A stretch of 15,153 nucleotides of DNA from DASRJX01 sp035649235 (GCA_035649235.1 DASRJX010000084.1:1-15153), one strand, 5' to 3'. Shown: positions 1-8,115, counted from the stretch's first letter. Notes: a model not told the origin generated them from the letters alone. Numbers and translations: made by a program.

Positions 1-1
1 G

Positions 2-31
2 AACCTGTTGGAGGCCCGGGCCGACCGATGA
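2..31 (+). CDS. 3' end of an upstream gene (partial)
   Basis: The frame beginning at base 2 is open and ends in a TGA at 29-31, giving a nine-residue tail (NLLEARADR). This TGA overlaps the ATG of the following kinase gene as ATGA, the usual arrangement of translationally coupled genes. The fragment is too short to identify. I infer a real upstream gene from the overlap alone; chance cannot be excluded. Confidence 0.4.
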   Translation, partial: NLLEARADR

Positions 32-2796
32 CCGGCCGCACGCTCGGACACTACCGCGTGCTCGAGAGGGTCGGCGCCGGCGGCATGGGGGAGGTCTACG
101 CCGCCGACGACCTGCGGCTCCATCGCAAGGTCGCGCTGAAGGTCCTGCCTCCCGCGCTTTCGGCCGACCTGGCCCGCCGGGCGCGGTTCGAGCGCGAGGC
201 GACCGCCGTCGCCGCGCTGAGCCATCCGAATATCGTGGTCGTGCATTCGGTCGAGGAGGTCGACGGCGTCGCCTTCATGACCATGGAGCTGGTCGAGGGG
301 CGGCCGCTGTCGGCGATCATCCCGCCCGGCGGGCTGCCGCTCGGCCGGTTCTTCGATCTCGCGGTGCCGCTGGCCGACGCGGTCGCCGCGGCGCACCGGG
401 CCGGCGTCGTGCACCGCGATCTCAAACCGGACAACGTCATGGTCGGGCCGGACGGCCGGCTCAAGGTGCTCGACTTCGGTCTAGCCAAGCTGAGGGAAGC
501 GGAGGCGCCGGCGACCGGCTCGGAGAGCGCCCTGCCGACACGGCACCTCACGGGGCAGGGACAGGTCGTCGGGACGGTCGCCTACATGTCGCCAGAGCAG
601 GTGGAGGGGAAGGAGGTCGATCAGCGCACCGATCTCTTCTCGCTCGGCATCGTGCTGTACGAGATGGCCACGGGAAAGCGTCCGTTCCAGGGAGACAGTC
701 CGGCGTCACTCGTGTCTTCGATACTGCGCGACGCGCCTTCCCCCGCGAGTCTCGTCAACAGCGCCCTGCCGCGCCATCTCGGCCGGATCATCAGGCAGTG
801 CCTCGCCAAGAGCCCCGACGAGCGGACCGAGAGCGCCCGCGACGTGCGCAACCAGCTGATCGACTTGAAACGCGAGATCGACTCGGGGGCGCTGACGCCG
901 CCGGGGAAGGGCGTCCCGGGCGCGGACGGAGAGGCCGCCGGTGTGGCGGCGGGCGGGCTGCGGTCGTGGTGGAAGCCGGCGCTGGCCGGTGCCGCGGTCA
1001 TGGGGCTGGTCGCGATCGGCGCCATGGCGCTTCTCGACCGTCGTTCCGCCCGGCCCGGCGCCGTTTCAGGGTCCGCGGGCGGCGCCACGGCGCTGGCGAC
1101 GACGCTGCTCAAGCTGACCGACGTCCCGGGCGAGGAGATCACCCCGAGCCTCTCTCCCGACGGCAAGTTCGTCGCCTACGCCTCCCGCGCCACCGGCAAC
1201 ATGGACATCTACGTGCTCCGCGTCGGGGGCAGCAATCCGGTCAACCTGACCTCGGCATCCACCGTCAACGACACGGAGCCGGCCTTCTCCCCCGACGGCT
1301 CGAAGATCGCCTTCCGGTCGGAGCGCGACGGCGGCGGCATCTTCGTCATGGGGGCGACCGGGGAGTCGGTCGTGCGGGTCCACACCGGGGGGTACCGGCC
1401 CGCCTGGTCGCCCGACGGCGCGCGCCTGGTTGTCGGGACCGGCGATTTCAACGTCCCGAGCGCCCGGCCTTCGCGCAGCCAGCTCTGGGTCGTCGAGGTC
1501 GCAAGCGGCAAGGCGGCGAAGATTTTCGACGGCGACGCCGTTCAGCCGGCCTGGTCCCCCTCGGGAGGGCGCATCGCCTACTGGGGGATTCCGCCCGCGA
1601 GCGGCCAGCGCGACGTCTGGACCATTCCAGCCGGAGGCGGCACCCCGGTCGCGGTGACCCAGGACGCCTCCATCGACTGGAACCCGGCCTGGGCGCCGGA
1701 CGGCCGGCACCTGTATTTCTCGAGCGAGCGCGGCGGCAGCATGAACCTCTGGCGCGTGGCAATCGACGAGGCGACCGGAGCGACGCACGGCGATCCGGAG
1801 GCGGTCACCATCGGCGTGGGCGCCGAGATCCACTCCGCCAGCCTGTCCGGTGACGGCCGCCATCTGGTCGCCGTCGGGTCGGTCCTCTTCCAGTCGTTGC
1901 GCCGCGCCTCCCTCGATCTCGCGCACCTGCGGGTCGCCGTCGACCCGGTGGTCCTGCAGCGCTCGTCGAACCCGATGCTCTGGGTCGACGCATCGCCGGA
2001 CGGACGCTCCGTCGTCTACTCCACGGTAGCCGCCGGCGGACGCCCGGGACTGACTCGAGAGGAGATCGTGGTGAGCGCCGTCGACGGATCGTTCCGCCGG
2101 AGCGTCGCGGCATCCGACTCGCGCAACCGGATCCCGCGCTGGTCACCCAAGGGAGATCGCATCTCCTTCGCGTCGGACCGCGACGGCGCCTACCGCATCT
2201 ACACCGTAAGGCCCGACGGCAGCGACCTGCAACACCTCGAAGGAGCCCGGGAGAACTCCATCTACAACGCGTGGTCGCCTGCGGGGGATCGACTGATCAC
2301 CATGTCGGCATCGACGCACCTGTCACCGGTCATCGTTCCCTGGCCCCCGTCGGGAAAGGGGGCCGAGGAGGTCGCGCCCTTCCCGGAGGAGATCGAGAAC
2401 TTCGTCCCGACCGACTGGTCTCCCGACGGGACCGTCGTCGCCGGCCACAACCAGGGACAATCCGGCGACGTTCCCGGCGGCATCTGGCTCTACCATCTCG
2501 CCTCGCGCACCTACGAACGGCTGACCGAGACGGGGTCCTATCCGCGCTGGCTGGCCGGCAGCCGGCGTCTCCTCTACGCCACCGACGACGCGCACGCGTT
2601 CTACACCGTCGATCGCGAGACCCGCCAGGTGGGCCGAGTGCCGATCGCCCTGCCCGGCACCTTCGATGCTTTCTCGGTCACCGTCAGCCGCGACGGGAGC
2701 GCCCTCTACGTCGCCGAGCGCCTGCTCGAGGCCGACCTCTGGATGCTCGATCTCGCCGACGCGAAGGCCGATGGGGCGACCGCGGAGCGCCGCTGA
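28..2796 (+). CDS. Membrane Ser/Thr protein kinase with TolB/PD40 beta-propeller
   Basis: A Hanks-type kinase of 922 residues, predicted to phosphorylate Ser/Thr in the cytoplasm and sense something outside the membrane. The kinase domain covers about residues 8-285. It shows the glycine-rich loop (VGAGGMGEVY, 15-24), the ATP lysine in VALK (K38), a likely alpha-C glutamate (E57), the catalytic loop HRDLKPDN (129-136), DFG (149-151) and a SPE version of APE (188-190). All catalytic residues are present, so it should be active; the RD arginine suggests activation-loop regulation. One hydrophobic segment at about 318-336 is the membrane anchor. From about 364 to the end there are roughly ten or more PD40 repeats with the SPDG core (for example AFSPDGSKIAF, AWSPDGARL), which should fold as one or two propellers. 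The start at 28 overlaps an upstream stop; a GGAGG lies at 10-14, a long 13 nt away. This architecture is common in Acidobacteriota-like genomes. The substrate is unknown. Confidence 0.93.
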   Translation: MTGRTLGHYRVLERVGAGGMGEVYAADDLRLHRKVALKVLPPALSADLARRARFEREATAVAALSHPNIVVVHSVEEVDGVAFMTMELVEGRPLSAIIPPGGLPLGRFFDLAVPLADAVAAAHRAGVVHRDLKPDNVMVGPDGRLKVLDFGLAKLREAEAPATGSESALPTRHLTGQGQVVGTVAYMSPEQVEGKEVDQRTDLFSLGIVLYEMATGKRPFQGDSPASLVSSILRDAPSPASLVNSALPRHLGRIIRQCLAKSPDERTESARDVRNQLIDLKREIDSGALTPPGKGVPGADGEAAGVAAGGLRSWWKPALAGAAVMGLVAIGAMALLDRRSARPGAVSGSAGGATALATTLLKLTDVPGEEITPSLSPDGKFVAYASRATGNMDIYVLRVGGSNPVNLTSASTVNDTEPAFSPDGSKIAFRSERDGGGIFVMGATGESVVRVHTGGYRPAWSPDGARLVVGTGDFNVPSARPSRSQLWVVEVASGKAAKIFDGDAVQPAWSPSGGRIAYWGIPPASGQRDVWTIPAGGGTPVAVTQDASIDWNPAWAPDGRHLYFSSERGGSMNLWRVAIDEATGATHGDPEAVTIGVGAEIHSASLSGDGRHLVAVGSVLFQSLRRASLDLAHLRVAVDPVVLQRSSNPMLWVDASPDGRSVVYSTVAAGGRPGLTREEIVVSAVDGSFRRSVAASDSRNRIPRWSPKGDRISFASDRDGAYRIYTVRPDGSDLQHLEGARENSIYNAWSPAGDRLITMSASTHLSPVIVPWPPSGKGAEEVAPFPEEIENFVPTDWSPDGTVVAGHNQGQSGDVPGGIWLYHLASRTYERLTETGSYPRWLAGSRRLLYATDDAHAFYTVDRETRQVGRVPIALPGTFDAFSVTVSRDGSALYVAERLLEADLWMLDLADAKADGATAERR

Positions 2797-2797
2797 T

Positions 2798-3784
2798 CTA
2801 GCCGGCGGGCTTCGCTCTCCTGAAACAGAAGTAGTGGCCGGACACCATCCAGGCGGGGAGCCTGTCGGCGAGGGCGCAGTTCAGCCGGACTGCGGCGCGG
2901 AAATCGCGCAGGAGCGTGTGCGCGATCGGTCCGGACCAGACGGCGCTCCGACCCCAGTCCACGAGATCCAGCCCGCGCCGGCGCATCAGACGGAGGATCC
3001 GTCCGCGGGTGAACCTCTGACAGTGCGGCGAGTTCTCGTTCAGCGTGGCCAGGCTCTCGGGACGGTCCTCGATCTCGGCGGCGGCGAGCGCCGCCTCGCG
3101 CCCACCGGAGAGGGACAGGATCGCCTGCTTCATCTTGATCCAGGCCGCTTCCAGCCTCCAGAACCCGGGCAGCCGGCTGACAGCGCCCCAGAGGTGGCTG
3201 TCGATCTCGAACGGGCCGTATCCGTTCGGCACCGTCAGGATCAGGATGCCGTCGTCCCTCAGGCAGCGGAGCAGTGCCTGGACGAAGCCGTCGGTGTCCG
3301 GGACGTGCTCCAGGACCTCGGAACAGACGATGGCGTCGAAACCACGCGCCCAGGGTTGGTCCTCGATGCGGCCGGTCACGTACTCGAGATTCTGGAGGGC
3401 GGGCGCGACGTTCAGCCGCCGGGCCTGCCGGATCGAGACCTCGTCCAGGTCGATCCCGGTGACGTCGAATCCGCGGCCCGCCAGCGGCCGCGTCAGCATC
3501 ACCCCGGTGCCGCAGCCGAGATCGAGGACGCGCAGCGGCTCCGGCGCGCCGTGTCGCGCCGCGGCGCGCACCCGCGCGTGCTGGCGCAGGCACCTGGCGA
3601 TGAACTCGACGCGCTTGCGATGACCGTAGACGGTCTCGCGTCCCGGGAGAAGATCCAGTGGGGCGTCCCGGACGCCGGCTGCCGGAGCGACGCCGGGGCC
3701 GGGCGGCGCAAGCCGGGACCCGCCCATCGCGCTCGCCGCGCCCTGCGCCGGGCCCGCGCTCAGAGCCCGGTCCGGCACCGACAC
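2798..3784 (-). CDS. Class I SAM-dependent methyltransferase
   Basis: A 328-residue Rossmann-fold methyltransferase. Motif I is VLDLGCGTG (86-94), the acidic end of strand 2 is in VTGIDLD (108-114), the motif IV region is FDAIVCSEVLEH (149-160), and the post-motif strand is ILILTVPNG (180-188). These match the Methyltransf_11/23 (UbiE-like) group, which methylates small molecules, lipids or sugars; the acceptor cannot be inferred. The C-terminal 130 residues probably form the acceptor cap. The GTG start at 3784 is 7 nt beyond the stop of the preceding methyltransferase, so the two are probably co-transcribed. The start is uncertain: the N-terminal 40 residues are Ala/Gly/Pro-rich, no good ribosome site is seen, and an in-frame ATG at 3727 would give 309 residues with the core intact. 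The stop lies one base from the stop of the converging kinase gene. Confidence 0.88.
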   Translation of the reverse strand: MSVPDRALSAGPAQGAASAMGGSRLAPPGPGVAPAAGVRDAPLDLLPGRETVYGHRKRVEFIARCLRQHARVRAAARHGAPEPLRVLDLGCGTGVMLTRPLAGRGFDVTGIDLDEVSIRQARRLNVAPALQNLEYVTGRIEDQPWARGFDAIVCSEVLEHVPDTDGFVQALLRCLRDDGILILTVPNGYGPFEIDSHLWGAVSRLPGFWRLEAAWIKMKQAILSLSGGREAALAAAEIEDRPESLATLNENSPHCQRFTRGRILRLMRRRGLDLVDWGRSAVWSGPIAHTLLRDFRAAVRLNCALADRLPAWMVSGHYFCFRRAKPAG

Positions 3785-3791
3785 GCTCTTG

Positions 3792-4553
3792 TCATGGCCC
3801 CGCCTTGCGGGCCAGGCAGCCGATCCGCTCGCCGAGATAGACGAGGGGGAAGAGGAGGTTCTTCAGCGGGCCAGGGATGAACGACGGCATGGTCAGCAGG
3901 CCGTGCCACTCCGAGGAGAAGCGCAGGATCTCCAGGCCGCAGGCGCGCAGGTCCCGCTTCAGCTCGCGCGGCGAATACAGGTGACAGTAGCCGTAGTCAC
4001 TCGACCCGGCCCGGTTCCGACGGTCCGCGAACCAGAAGGTGCTGAACTTGTTGGGGACGGTCACGACCACGTGCCCCCCCGGGCGGACCACGCGCGTCAT
4101 CTCGCGGAGCGCCGTCCGGCGGGCTTCGGCACCCGGGATGTGCTCGATGGTGGAGTACGACACGGCGACGTCGAACGATCCGTCGCGGAACGACAGGCGC
4201 GTCGCGTCGTCCACCTGGAACGCGAGACGGGCGTAGAGATCCGGCGGCAGCTCCTCGCGGGCGATCCGGTCCGCCATGCGCACGACGTCCGGGTGGAGGT
4301 CGACGGCGACCCAGCGGCGCACGTGGCGGACGAACTGCTTCTCGTCTATTGGCTCGAGACAGCCGACGTTGAGGACGTCCCGGCCGCGCAGGTCGACCTC
4401 CTCCAGGAGGTCCCAGTCGACCAGCGCCTTGGTCGCCAGGTAGGTCGGGTTGTCGCGGAACCCGCGCTCGGTGACGCGCGCCGCCGTGGCGGTGTAGGCC
4501 CGCCGCACGTCATCGCGCGCCTTCTCCAGATCGATCGCTTCGGAGCTCGCCAT
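3792..4553 (-). CDS. SAM-dependent methyltransferase with atypical motif I
   Basis: A 253-residue methyltransferase-like protein. Strand 2 is VAVDLHP (82-88), an acidic VDDAT lies at 114-118, the motif IV region is FDVAVSYSTIEHI (128-139), and the RPGG turn leads into HVVVTVPN (157-168), all typical of Methyltransf_11. Motif I reads VLNVGCLEP (60-68), so the glycine-rich GxG turn of the SAM loop is altered. It may still bind SAM, as some family members tolerate this, but activity is less certain than for its neighbour. The ATG at 4553 is the only good start and has no Shine-Dalgarno sequence. A strong promoter placed immediately upstream suggests a leaderless message. It lies between a GFA-type gene and another methyltransferase on the same strand; the two methyltransferases may act on the same product. 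Confidence 0.85.
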   Translation of the reverse strand: MASSEAIDLEKARDDVRRAYTATAARVTERGFRDNPTYLATKALVDWDLLEEVDLRGRDVLNVGCLEPIDEKQFVRHVRRWVAVDLHPDVVRMADRIAREELPPDLYARLAFQVDDATRLSFRDGSFDVAVSYSTIEHIPGAEARRTALREMTRVVRPGGHVVVTVPNKFSTFWFADRRNRAGSSDYGYCHLYSPRELKRDLRACGLEILRFSSEWHGLLTMPSFIPGPLKNLLFPLVYLGERIGCLARKAGP

Positions 4554-4564
4554 GGGCCGGATTC

Positions 4565-4593
4565 AATATAGTGATCGGCCCGAGGCCTGTCCA
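4565..4593 (-). promoter_or_regulatory. Sigma70-type promoter for the 3792-4553 methyltransferase, leaderless
   Basis: Reading the minus strand, a -35 box TGGACA (4593-4588) and a -10 box TATATT (4570-4565) are separated by exactly 17 bp. Each differs from consensus by one base. In this very GC-rich DNA the TATATT stretch stands out. Transcription would start near 4558, about 5 nt before the ATG at 4553, with no Shine-Dalgarno sequence between. The -35 box is just past the stop of the upstream GFA-type gene, so it would give the methyltransferases expression independent of that gene. Confidence 0.65.
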
Positions 4594-4602
4594 GGATGCG
4601 CC

Positions 4603-5118
4603 TCAGTCTGCGCGCGGCGAAGGCTCCGGCGCTTGGGGGGGATGGCCCCCGCCGCCGACGGCGGCCTTGCGCCGCTCCAGGCTCGCAGCCGGCCAGAGAG
4701 CCTTCGGGTCGTAGTACTCCTCGAACGAGGGGACTGATTCCGGCAGCCGGACCCAGGGCAGCTTCGATCGCGTGTAGATGTGGACGTCCGGCGAGACCAA
4801 GGAGGGATCGTCGAGCGTCCCGCCGCGCACGAACAGGACCTGCGACCGGCCGCCGTACTCGCTCCAGACCGCCACCTGGCACGCCGGGCACCGGAAGATC
4901 CGGTTCGGGCTGCCGCCGTTGAGCGGCATCACGACCGGCTGCGGCGCGCTTTTCAACAGCTCGACGCGTGCGGCCTCGATGAGCAGATTGATGACGAACG
5001 CGCTCCCGGTGTGGCTCTGGCAGTTCAAGCAGTGGCAACAGTGCACGAACATGGGCGCCGACGCGAGGCGGTAGCGCACCTGCCCGCAGGCGCAGCCGCC
5101 CTCCAGTGAGCCGATCAT
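4603..5118 (-). CDS. GFA-family (glutathione-dependent formaldehyde-activating-like) zinc protein
   Basis: A 171-residue protein of the Gfa/CENP-V zinc-binding fold. It begins with the family signature GGCACGQVRY (7-16), continues with CCHCLNCQ (27-34), and has a third zinc ligand pair CPAC (77-80), so all the cysteine clusters of the two zinc sites are present. Gfa of Paracoccus was described as speeding the glutathione-formaldehyde adduct reaction, but that role is disputed and most homologues have no known substrate. I choose the ATG at 5118 rather than the in-frame GTG at 5124. The Shine-Dalgarno GGGAGG (5129-5124) is 5 nt from the ATG but overlaps the GTG. The last 25 residues are Pro/Gly-rich and probably disordered. 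It is the first gene of the leftward group; any link with the methyltransferases is unproven. Confidence 0.9.
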   Translation of the reverse strand: MIGSLEGGCACGQVRYRLASAPMFVHCCHCLNCQSHTGSAFVINLLIEAARVELLKSAPQPVVMPLNGGSPNRIFRCPACQVAVWSEYGGRSQVLFVRGGTLDDPSLVSPDVHIYTRSKLPWVRLPESVPSFEEYYDPKALWPAASLERRKAAVGGGGHPPQAPEPSPRAD

Positions 5119-5148
5119 CGTCACCTCCCGATTCTGGGTGCTGTCCGG

Positions 5149-5154
5149 ATTCTA
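5149..5154 (-). promoter_or_regulatory. Possible -10 box for the GFA-type gene
   Basis: The minus strand reads TAGAAT, one mismatch from the consensus TATAAT, and predicts a start near 5142 with a leader of about 24 nt containing the Shine-Dalgarno sequence. There is no recognisable -35 at 16-18 bp, so the site may need an activator or be chance. Confidence 0.3.
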
Positions 5155-5581
5155 TCCCAGCCGGATGCGGCCCTCCCGCGCCCGGTCGCCGGCGGGAGGC
5201 CGGGCCTCCGGTAATCTCGCGCCACAGTCAGATGCTTCGATCGTCCCGAAACCCGGCATCCGGCGGCGATCTCCATGTCCTGCAGGACCTTGAGCGGGCC
5301 GAGCCGTCCGCGATCCCCCCAGGACACCGTAGGGGAGATTCCCTATCCCCATACCGGGTATTGACCGATGGGTAGGATGAGATCCTCAGGCTATTAATTC
5401 ACCAATGCGTTCGATGTTCGTTTCAAAACCGACGCCGCCGGTTGCAGCGAGGTCGGCGGCAGTCAGCGAGGATCATGATGAATCAAGGATCGGAACTGAT
5501 ACGTCTCGTTTTTGCCACTACGGCTTTGATCAGGCGACTGCGCCTGCGGCATTCGCAACGAGATTCCAACAGGGGGGCCCC
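5155..5581. other. Divergent intergenic region with several inverted repeats
   Basis: No convincing gene lies here. It separates the leftward GFA-type gene from the rightward glycosyltransferase operon, and its right half (about 5385-5580) is clearly less GC-rich than the flanking genes. Visible structures are: an 8-bp perfect stem CCTCCCGC / GCGGGAGG (5172-5179 and 5192-5199); a competing 7-bp stem GGAGGCC / GGCCTCC (5195-5201 and 5203-5209); the 12-bp palindrome GTCCTGCAGGAC (5277-5288); a TAGGG / CCCTA hairpin near 5332-5345; ATACC / GGTAT (5351-5361); and AGGAT / ATCCT (5374-5378 and 5382-5386). A TTGACC occurs at 5361-5366 and TATTAA at 5392-5397, but they are 25 bp apart, too far for a normal promoter. 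Operon control signals probably lie here, though I cannot assign any. Confidence 0.5.
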
Positions 5582-6877
5582 ATGGACATCCTGAAGAGGT
5601 GGATGTCAGCGGAGGCGCAGCGTCCCGGCGGCGCCCGAAGGAACGCACACCGCGGGCCTCGCCCCGGGGGCCGCCGGACGCGGCGCGTGGTGCTGTACTC
5701 GCCCGGCATGGTCGGGTTCGGGCACATCCGGCGGAATGCGTCCATCGCCCAGGCTCTCCGCTGCACGGCCACCCCGCCGACCATCGTGATGATCGCCGAG
5801 GCACGCCAGGCCGGCGCCCTTCCGATGCCCGAGGGCGTGGACTGCGTCACCCTCCCCTCTCTCAGGAAGGAGGCGGACGGGTGGTGCCGGCCGCGCTTCC
5901 TGGAAATGTCGCAGGAGGAGGTCGTAGCCATCCGCGCCGGCCTGATCCGGAGCGCCATCAAATCCTTCGATCCCGACGTGTTCATCGTCGATCACCTGCC
6001 GCTCGGCGCGGCCGGCGAGCTGTCGGGCACGCTCGAGGAGATCCGCCGCGGCGGCAGGACCCGCTGCGTGCTGGGTCTTCGAGACATCCTCCAGGACCCG
6101 GAGACGGTGCGCGAGACCTGGCGGAAACAGGGCACCGAGGAGGCGGTGCGGGACTGCTACGACGCCGTGTGGATCTACGGGGACCCTGAGGTCTTCGACT
6201 GCGTGCGCGAGTACGGGATCAACGGGGCGTTCGCCGCCCGGGTCCAGTACACGGGCTACCTGGACGCTCGCGAGCGGCTGGCCTTCGCCGGGAACATCGC
6301 GACTCCGCTGCTCGCCAGCCTTCCTCCCGGCCCCCTCGCGCTCTGCCTGGTGGGCGGCGGACACGACGGCGCCGCCCTCGCGGAAGCGTTCGTGGGCGCG
6401 GAGCTTCCCGCGGGCACCACCGGCGTCCTGGTGACCGGGCCCTACATGTCGAAACCGATCCTGAAACGGCTGCGCGAGGAGGCGCGCGACAGGCCGCGGC
6501 TGAGGCTGGTCGATTTCCTCGCCGAGCCGGCGCCGCTGATCCTGCGCGCCGATCGCGTCATCTCCATGGGAGGGTACAACACGATGTGCGAGGTGCTGTC
6601 GTTCCGCAAGCGGGCGCTCATCGTCCCGCGCGTGGCTCCGAAGGTGGAGCAGTGGATTCGCGCCGAGCGGTTCCGGGAGCGCGGTCTGGTCGACGTCCTG
6701 CACCCCGACCGACTGAGCGCCGAGGCCCTGAGCGTGTGGCTCGACCGGGATCTCGGGCCTCCTCCGCCCTTCTCCACGGTCGTCCACCTCGATGGGCTCC
6801 GGCGGATCCCGCACCTCGTGGAGCCCCTCTACAAGAGCCAGGAGACCGAGACGCTGGGTCTCGGTACCGTGCAATGA
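5582..6877 (+). CDS. MurG-like GT-B glycosyltransferase (COG4671-like), first copy
   Basis: A 431-residue predicted glycosyltransferase of the GT-B fold, related to MurG/GT28 and to the poorly studied COG4671 group. It would transfer a sugar from a nucleotide donor; donor and acceptor are unknown. The N-terminal acceptor domain has the glycine motif GFGHIRR (45-51). The C-terminal donor domain has GGGHDG, then VLVTGPYMS, and MGGYNTMCE (329-337) followed by VPRVAPKVEQW (348-358) and an RA pair, the pattern that binds the donor in MurG relatives. No membrane segment is seen. The frame is open back to an ATG at 5405. I prefer the ATG at 5582 because AGGGGG (5571-5576) precedes it, homology begins only after it, and the 59 extra codons are of lower GC and unlike the rest. 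The stop overlaps the next start as ATGA. It is a paralogue of that next gene. Confidence 0.88.
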   Translation: MDILKRWMSAEAQRPGGARRNAHRGPRPGGRRTRRVVLYSPGMVGFGHIRRNASIAQALRCTATPPTIVMIAEARQAGALPMPEGVDCVTLPSLRKEADGWCRPRFLEMSQEEVVAIRAGLIRSAIKSFDPDVFIVDHLPLGAAGELSGTLEEIRRGGRTRCVLGLRDILQDPETVRETWRKQGTEEAVRDCYDAVWIYGDPEVFDCVREYGINGAFAARVQYTGYLDARERLAFAGNIATPLLASLPPGPLALCLVGGGHDGAALAEAFVGAELPAGTTGVLVTGPYMSKPILKRLREEARDRPRLRLVDFLAEPAPLILRADRVISMGGYNTMCEVLSFRKRALIVPRVAPKVEQWIRAERFRERGLVDVLHPDRLSAEALSVWLDRDLGPPPPFSTVVHLDGLRRIPHLVEPLYKSQETETLGLGTVQ

Positions 6878-8094
6878 ACGGCCCGCTGATCGACTCGAAG
6901 CCGAGATCGTACCGCCCGTACCTGATCCTGCTCTACGCCCAGGATCAGCGCGGTCTCGGCCACATCAACCGGACGCTGACGATCGCGCGGCACCTGCTGG
7001 CGGCCCACCCGCGCGCGGTCGCCTACATCGCCACGCGGTCCCCCATCAACAACGGCTTCGTCATGCCGGAGCGCTGCGACCTCATCAAGCTGGCCACCCG
7101 CATGGTCCCGGACTGCTTTCCCCGCGACGTGGAGGACAAGCGCCACTTCCGGAGGGCCCGCCGGCACATGCTGCGGGACGCGGCGGAGTGCCTGTCCCCG
7201 GACCTCGTCATCGTGGACCACGAGCCGCTCGGGGCCAACGGCGAGTTCCGCGAAGGGCTGTACGCCCTCCGGGAGATGCGTCCCGACGCGACGCTGATCT
7301 TCGGGCTCCGGGACATCATGGACGACCCCGATCGCATCAAGGAGCAGTGGCACGCGACCGGGGCCTATGGCGCGTTCCGCAGCCTGTTCGATGGGATCGC
7401 GGTCTACGGCTCGCGGCAGCTCTTCGACGTCGCCGAGGCGTACGGCATCCCGGAGGACGTCCGCCCGAAGCTGCACTACTGCGGCTACATGGTGCGCGAT
7501 CTCCCCGCCATGGAGCCGGCCGAGGTCCGGCGCCGGCATGGGCTCCCCCTCGACGGGCCGCTGGTCGTGGCCACGGTGGGCGGAGGCTGCGACGGATACC
7601 CGGTCCTCGAGGCCGCCCAGGAGGCGATTGCCCACCTGCAGCGGGCCCGGCCCGATCTCTCCTCGATCCTGGTGACCGGCCCGTTCATGCCGGCGGATCT
7701 GAAAATCGCGCTCATGGCCAAGGCGACGCCCCGCTGCCTGGTGGTCGAGAGCGCCGACATCTTCCAGTTGATCTCCGCGTCCGACACCGTGGTCGGCATG
7801 GGCGGCTTCAACACGGTCTGCGAAGCGCTCGCCTGCGGCAGGCCGCTCGTCATCGTCCCCCGGTCGACGGACAAGACCGAGCAGGAGATCCGGGCGCGCA
7901 TCCTCGCCGACCAGGGTCTGGCCCGCTGGATCCACCCCAAAGAACTGACCCCCGGCCGCCTCGCGGAGGCGCTGGAGTGGGGGTTGCGCTGCGATCGGAA
8001 GGCCCTGGCCGGGCGCAGGCGCGAAGTCATCCCGTCCTTCGACGGCGCCGCCCGCCTGACCCAGTACCTCGATCGGTGGATGAACGGTGTGTGA
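6874..8094 (+). CDS. MurG-like GT-B glycosyltransferase (COG4671-like), second copy
   Basis: A 406-residue paralogue of the preceding glycosyltransferase, starting within its stop codon (ATGA at 6874-6877), so translation is probably coupled. Matching landmarks in the same order are GLGHINR (27-33), DLVIVDHEPLGA, FGLRDIMDDP, a YGS-LFD segment, HYCGYM, GGGCDG, ILVTGPFMP, and MGGFNTVCE (309-317) followed by IVPRSTDKTEQ. The two proteins are diverged through most of their length, suggesting an old duplication. They could add successive sugars or act as a heteromer. No membrane segment or signal is visible. Its place before a kinase and an exporter suggests that its product is phosphorylated and exported, an inference from context only. 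Confidence 0.88.
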   Translation: MNGPLIDSKPRSYRPYLILLYAQDQRGLGHINRTLTIARHLLAAHPRAVAYIATRSPINNGFVMPERCDLIKLATRMVPDCFPRDVEDKRHFRRARRHMLRDAAECLSPDLVIVDHEPLGANGEFREGLYALREMRPDATLIFGLRDIMDDPDRIKEQWHATGAYGAFRSLFDGIAVYGSRQLFDVAEAYGIPEDVRPKLHYCGYMVRDLPAMEPAEVRRRHGLPLDGPLVVATVGGGCDGYPVLEAAQEAIAHLQRARPDLSSILVTGPFMPADLKIALMAKATPRCLVVESADIFQLISASDTVVGMGGFNTVCEALACGRPLVIVPRSTDKTEQEIRARILADQGLARWIHPKELTPGRLAEALEWGLRCDRKALAGRRREVIPSFDGAARLTQYLDRWMNGV

Positions 8095-8115
8095 CGCGCG
8101 CGGGAAGGAACGCTG

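Noticed and set aside
2666..3880. A 404-codon plus-strand frame across the kinase end and the methyltransferase
   Set aside because: It is antisense to a well-supported methyltransferase, low in hydrophobic order and without a family match.
5121..5327. A 68-codon minus-strand frame upstream of the GFA-type gene
   Set aside because: No Shine-Dalgarno sequence, no recognisable family, and it overlaps the likely promoter of the GFA-type gene.
5405..5581. A 59-codon N-terminal extension of the first glycosyltransferase
   Set aside because: No ribosome site at 5405, lower-GC codons unlike the rest of the gene, and family similarity starts only after 5582.
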